64,000 nt of DNA from Geodermatophilus nigrescens (lineage in GTDB: Bacteria > Actinomycetota > Actinomycetes > Mycobacteriales > Geodermatophilaceae), in NCBI RefSeq assembly GCF_900129495.1, contig NZ_FQVX01000002.1:1054001-1118000 (forward strand), in the 5' to 3' direction. Both the position numbers and the translations under genes were made by a program. The notes under the pieces were generated by a model. It saw only the letters and a program-made list of their open reading frames with translations. It had not been told where the DNA came from and did no database searches. Shown in pieces: positions 60,997-64,000 of this stretch; position 1 is the stretch's first letter; every line of letters starts with the position of its first letter.

Positions 60997-61584
60997 GTGC
61001 GGAATCCCGGACGACGGACGCGCCTCGCTGCCGCGGCGCTGACCCTCGCGACGGCGCTGCTGTCGGCCTGCGCTGCTGAGGCCGAGGCACCGAGCGAGAG
61101 CCTGCCGACGACGTCGGCGCCCGCGACCACCACCGCGGCGCTGCCGGTGGTCGGCCCGCCCGACTTCCCCGTCCCGCCCGAGGCGCGCACCCAGGACGCC
61201 GCGGGCGCCGAGGCGTTCCTCCGCTACTGGATCGACCTGCTCAACCGTCAGCGCGCCATCCCGGCCGGGCAGCCCCTGCGCGACCTGGGCCCAGACTGCG
61301 ACGAGTGCCGCCGCATCGCGAACAACTACGACGAGGCAGCCGCGGCTGGGAACCGATACGTCGGCGGTGAAGTCACGATCACGGCCGTCGCACAGCCAGC
61401 GTTGAACGGTGCAGTGACGCAGTACTCCTTCAGCGCGCGTCGTGAGCCGGTCACTTTGGTCGATAGCTCGGGCAACGTGCTTGAGGCCCAGCCCGACGCC
61501 GCGCCGCAACTGTCATCGGGGCTCTACCTGGAGTGGGATGAGGGCACTCGCTCCTGGCGGGTCACGTCATTTCAACTTGGATGA
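60997..61584 (+). CDS. DUF6318-like lipoprotein
   Basis: A 195-aa protein; GTG 60997. Signal ending in lipobox LLSAC, then a Thr/Ala/Pro linker. The mature part, PPEARTQDAAGAEAFLRYWIDLLNRQRAIPAG...LGPDCDECRRIANNY, with its central C-D-E-C, matches the DUF6318 type of actinobacterial lipoproteins as I recall it. It should sit on the outer membrane face. Its stop overlaps the following gene by 4 nt, so the two exported proteins are coupled and may act together. Confidence 0.75.
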   Translation: MRNPGRRTRLAAAALTLATALLSACAAEAEAPSESLPTTSAPATTTAALPVVGPPDFPVPPEARTQDAAGAEAFLRYWIDLLNRQRAIPAGQPLRDLGPDCDECRRIANNYDEAAAAGNRYVGGEVTITAVAQPALNGAVTQYSFSARREPVTLVDSSGNVLEAQPDAAPQLSSGLYLEWDEGTRSWRVTSFQLG

Positions 61585-62480
61585 AGCGTCTGCTGGCGAC
61601 AGCTGTCGCCCTTCTCGCCTGGACGACATGGATGACGGTCTCGACTGAACCGTCGGCATTCGCCTGCTCATTCGACGACTGTGGCTCAACTGGGGTGGCT
61701 GACGGGGCAGCCACGGTCGAGTACTCAGGCGGCACGGTCAGCCAGCTCGTCAGTGGCGGTGGGGCCGCGGCCGTGGACTACGTCTGGCGGCTCGTCTCGC
61801 CCTGCGTCATTTCGGACGAGCAGGACGGTTCGTGCAATGCCCAGGACTTCCAAGCCTGCCCCGCCGCACCAGGACAGGTTGTCCGCTTTCTGGCCGTCCA
61901 GCAGCGACCCGTCGTGCGTCCGGACGGAACAGCCGTTGTACCCGTGACTCCCGGACTCAGCCCGGGAGACCAGCTCGGTTCTTGGGACACCCTCCGGACC
62001 GAGTGCATCGACATCACCGCGCTGAACCCCCCGCCGTCGCCGGAGGAGGTGTTCCAGTACTTCCAGCGCCTGCCTCTCCCCCAGCTCGCCACCTCGCAGG
62101 CGCCGCCCGGCCGAGGACTGTCCGGCCTCCCCGTCGTCTTCTGGACCGACACCCCGTCCATGCAGACCTTCACCGTGGACATCCGCGGGTTCGCCGTCGT
62201 CATCGTCGCCGAGGCGCAGCGCTACGACTGGCACACCGGCGACCCCGCCCGGCCAACGCTCACCACCACCGTCCCCGGCCGCGCCTACCCCGGCCAGGCC
62301 ACCGAGCACCTCTACCGCTCCGGCACGTACACCGCGTCGCTCACCGTCACCTGGGGCGCCACGTTCACCGTCGACGGCAGCGCGCCGGCCGACGTGCCCG
62401 GCACCACCACGACCGACGGCCCGCCGGTCACCTTCTCCGTCGTCGAGGCCGCCGCCATCCTCACGAACCCCTACGACTGA
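61581..62480 (+). CDS. secreted protein coupled to DUF6318 lipoprotein
   Basis: A 299-aa protein; ATG 61581 lies inside the previous stop (ATGA). A signal peptide (KRLLATAVALLAWTTWMTVSTEPSAFA) is followed by a cysteine-rich N-terminal region (CSFDDCGSTG, SPCVISDEQDGSCNAQDFQAC). A beta-rich C-terminal half follows (FTVDIRGFAVVIVAEAQRYDWHTGD, YRSGTYTASLTVTWGATFTVDG), resembling a PKD/Ig-like fold. No anchor follows, so it is likely released or wall-bound. Operon structure ties it to the lipoprotein upstream. Function is unknown. Confidence 0.75.
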   Translation: MKRLLATAVALLAWTTWMTVSTEPSAFACSFDDCGSTGVADGAATVEYSGGTVSQLVSGGGAAAVDYVWRLVSPCVISDEQDGSCNAQDFQACPAAPGQVVRFLAVQQRPVVRPDGTAVVPVTPGLSPGDQLGSWDTLRTECIDITALNPPPSPEEVFQYFQRLPLPQLATSQAPPGRGLSGLPVVFWTDTPSMQTFTVDIRGFAVVIVAEAQRYDWHTGDPARPTLTTTVPGRAYPGQATEHLYRSGTYTASLTVTWGATFTVDGSAPADVPGTTTTDGPPVTFSVVEAAAILTNPYD

Positions 62481-62531
62481 CCGCGCCGCGACTCCTTGTC
62501 GCACCGGAACGGCCCGGCCAGACTCCGGCGG

Positions 62532-63548
62532 GTGCGCCGCTCACCCGCGCTGCTGGTGGCCGCCGTCCTGCTCACCGGCTGCGGCGGCCCGGTCGCCGCG
62601 GACGCTGCCGGCAGCCAGGGCCCGGACCCGATCCCGCTGGGAGACGTCGCCGGGGCCGACGACGGCGTCCTCGGGGTCGCCTCCCTCCCCGACGGGCGGT
62701 CGGTCGTCCTGCTCGCCCCGCCCGGCGGCCCGCTCACCCTCGCCGACGTCGCCGCCGACGGCACCGCCACCGCCGTCCCCGTGCCCGGCCTCGACGCCGA
62801 GCGGCCCGGCCTCACCCGCATCGCGGCCACCGGCGACGGCGTGGTCGTCGTCGGCACGGCCGCGGGGCGCGTAGCCCTGGTCGCCGTCGGCCCGCAGGGC
62901 GCCGGCGAGGTCCAGCCGGTCGGCACGATCGGCGCCGCCGACGTCGCGGCCGTCCACGTCGCCGGCGGCACCGACTCGCTGCACCTCGCGCTCGGCGGCA
63001 TCACCGGCACCGCGCGGGTGGTCGCCGTCGACCCGGCGACCGGCGCCGTCCGCGGTACCGCCACGCTGCCCGGCACCCCGCGCGACCTGCAGCCGACCGG
63101 CGACGGCGGCGCGGTCGTCGCCACCGAGGACGGGCCGGCGGCCGCCGTCACCACGGTCGACGCCGCGGCGGCCGTCGTGGGCGCGACGCCGCTCGGCAAC
63201 GGGTCCGCGGGACCGCTGACCGTGGCAGGCGGCGAGGTGTACGCGACCGCCGGCAGCCGCGGCGAGCTGCGCATCACCCGCGGCGCCGAGGTGGTCACCA
63301 CCGTCGACGGCGACCTGCCCGCTGCGATCGCCGTCGACGGGAGCACCGCCACGCTCGTCGACACCGTGTCCGACGCCGAGGTGCCGCGGGTGCTCGAGCG
63401 CACCGTCGACCTGGCCTCCGGGGAGGTGACCGGAGAGGTGGAGCTGTGCGACAGCGGGTCGGTCGCCGGGGCGGACCTCGACGACGAGGGCGGCGGCGCG
63501 GTGGTCGCCGACTGCCGCGGCGAGCCCACCCTCTGGCGCCTCGGCTAG
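62532..63548 (+). CDS. lipoprotein, beta-propeller-like, family member 5 of 5
   Basis: A 338-aa protein. GTG 62532 is chosen because the signal RRSPALLVAAVLLTGC (lipobox LTGC) begins there. Strands such as VLGVASLPDGRSVVLLAPPGG, AVDPATGAVRGTATLPGTPR and the final ASGEVTGEVELCDSGS block place it with the other four propeller-like lipoproteins, although it is the shortest. Its TAG stop overlaps the convergent TIGR03086 stop by 3 of 4 nt. The ribosome site is weak. Confidence 0.75.
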   Translation: MRRSPALLVAAVLLTGCGGPVAADAAGSQGPDPIPLGDVAGADDGVLGVASLPDGRSVVLLAPPGGPLTLADVAADGTATAVPVPGLDAERPGLTRIAATGDGVVVVGTAAGRVALVAVGPQGAGEVQPVGTIGAADVAAVHVAGGTDSLHLALGGITGTARVVAVDPATGAVRGTATLPGTPRDLQPTGDGGAVVATEDGPAAAVTTVDAAAAVVGATPLGNGSAGPLTVAGGEVYATAGSRGELRITRGAEVVTTVDGDLPAAIAVDGSTATLVDTVSDAEVPRVLERTVDLASGEVTGEVELCDSGSVAGADLDDEGGGAVVADCRGEPTLWRLG

Positions 63549-64000
63549 GCCGGCGGCTTCCAACCCGGGTCGCGGCCGGTGGCGCCCAGCAGGCGGTCGA
63601 GCGCGGGCGCGCCGGCGGGCACCGGCACGACCGGCCCGTACAGGCTCGGCGGGCGGTCGTCGCCGAAGGACTCGGCGAACTCCCGGCACGCGTCGGCCGC
63701 CGCTAGGTCGACGTCGTAGGGCTGTCCGGTGGCGACGGCGAGGTCCCAGCCGTGCACGACCACCTCGTCCAGCGCGACGACGGCGGTGACGTCGCCCGGC
63801 ATCTCCACGCCGCCGGCCGCCGTCATCCCCTCCCACGCGGCCGGGTCGCGCCAGGCGGCGGCCAGCGCGTCGAGCTCGGCGGGGATGCGGGTGCGCCAGT
63901 CGGCGGGCAGATGCGCCGGGTCGACCGACGCGGCGCCCTCGACCGGCGTCTTCGCCGCGGCCATCCGGAACGCGTACGCCAGCCCGGCGAGGTGACCGAG
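63545..64000 (-). CDS. TIGR03086-family metal-binding protein, N-terminus cut off by window edge
   Basis: The minus-strand frame is open to the right edge, so only the last 151 residues are visible; an internal ATG at 63964 is not the likely start. The sequence at the edge, LGHLAGLAYAF, holds the His of the DinB/maleylpyruvate-isomerase N-terminal fold. Further on, VTAVVALDEVVVHGWDLAVATGQ holds the second metal-site His. The C-terminal FGPVV-like segment (LYGPVVPVPAGAPALDRLLGATGRDPGW) is typical of TIGR03086. The reaction is unknown; relatives use a divalent metal and small thiols. Confidence 0.83.
   Translation of the reverse strand, partial: LGHLAGLAYAFRMAAAKTPVEGAASVDPAHLPADWRTRIPAELDALAAAWRDPAAWEGMTAAGGVEMPGDVTAVVALDEVVVHGWDLAVATGQPYDVDLAAADACREFAESFGDDRPPSLYGPVVPVPAGAPALDRLLGATGRDPGWKPPA

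Noticed and set aside
1-64000. tRNA, rRNA, insertion sequences and integrase genes
   Set aside because: None could be recognised on either strand by reading. A tRNAscan or ISfinder search would be needed to exclude small or degraded copies.

Overview
This window is chromosomal DNA from a very GC-rich actinobacterium. Codon third positions are almost all G or C, GTG starts are common, and the boxes matching the actinobacterial DnaA consensus read TTGTCCACA. The gene families present (DUF2510, DUF4407, DUF4253, DUF6318, TIGR03086 and many short-lipobox lipoproteins) fit a Geodermatophilaceae-like lineage such as Blastococcus, Geodermatophilus or Modestobacter. That placement is inference. No rRNA, tRNA, CRISPR array or intact insertion sequence was seen.

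Layout. 1-5.9 kb: a truncated TM0106-type RecB-like nuclease/helicase, a DUF2510 protein, an ADP-ribosylglycohydrolase fused to a tyrosine phosphatase, and a proline/glycine-rich membrane protein with a duplicated extracellular domain. 6.0-7.4 kb: a two-gene HTH regulator / AbiEii-like nucleotidyltransferase cassette behind a near-perfect 32-bp palindrome. 7.4-20.3 kb: ordinary accessory and envelope genes, including a DUF1330 protein, two DUF4407 membrane proteins, a secreted trypsin-like protease, three related lipoproteins, an EEP-family phosphatase/nuclease, a HAD protein, a class A beta-lactamase and an HNH protein.

20.3-49.4 kb is a defence island. It opens with an HNH restriction enzyme of the phosphorothioate-DNA-binding type whose reading frame is interrupted by an amber codon, followed by a NERD-helicase, an HD hydrolase and an McrBC pair. 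Next comes a complete, translationally coupled class 1 DISARM operon on the minus strand (drmD-drmMI-drmA-drmB-drmC, 43.8 to 30.0 kb), with two small uncharacterised genes after drmC. Beyond DISARM lie a Gp88-like protein, an unrecognised two-gene cassette (a nuclease-like membrane protein plus a glycine-zipper membrane protein), an EVE-domain/PD-(D/E)xK fusion that looks like a modification-dependent restriction enzyme, and a frameshifted repeat-rich membrane protein. DISARM and its methyltransferase should mark and protect self DNA. McrBC and the EVE-nuclease would instead attack modified DNA, so the island appears to cover both unmodified and modified phage DNA.

49.5-64 kb returns to housekeeping and accessory genes: a GAF-GGDEF diguanylate cyclase, an acyl-CoA ligase, a SnoaL-like protein, a Fic protein, a DUF4253 protein, several unknown genes, an enoyl-CoA hydratase, two more lipoproteins of the five-member family, a luciferase-like monooxygenase, a DUF6318 lipoprotein with a secreted partner, and a truncated TIGR03086 protein at the right edge.

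Two regulatory patterns recur. Several genes have a TAGCGT- or TAnnnT-type -10 element only 6-8 nt before the start codon, suggesting leaderless mRNAs. Single DnaA-box-like sites within a longer conserved element (TTCGGGTGGGTTGTCC...) lie upstream of at least two of them.
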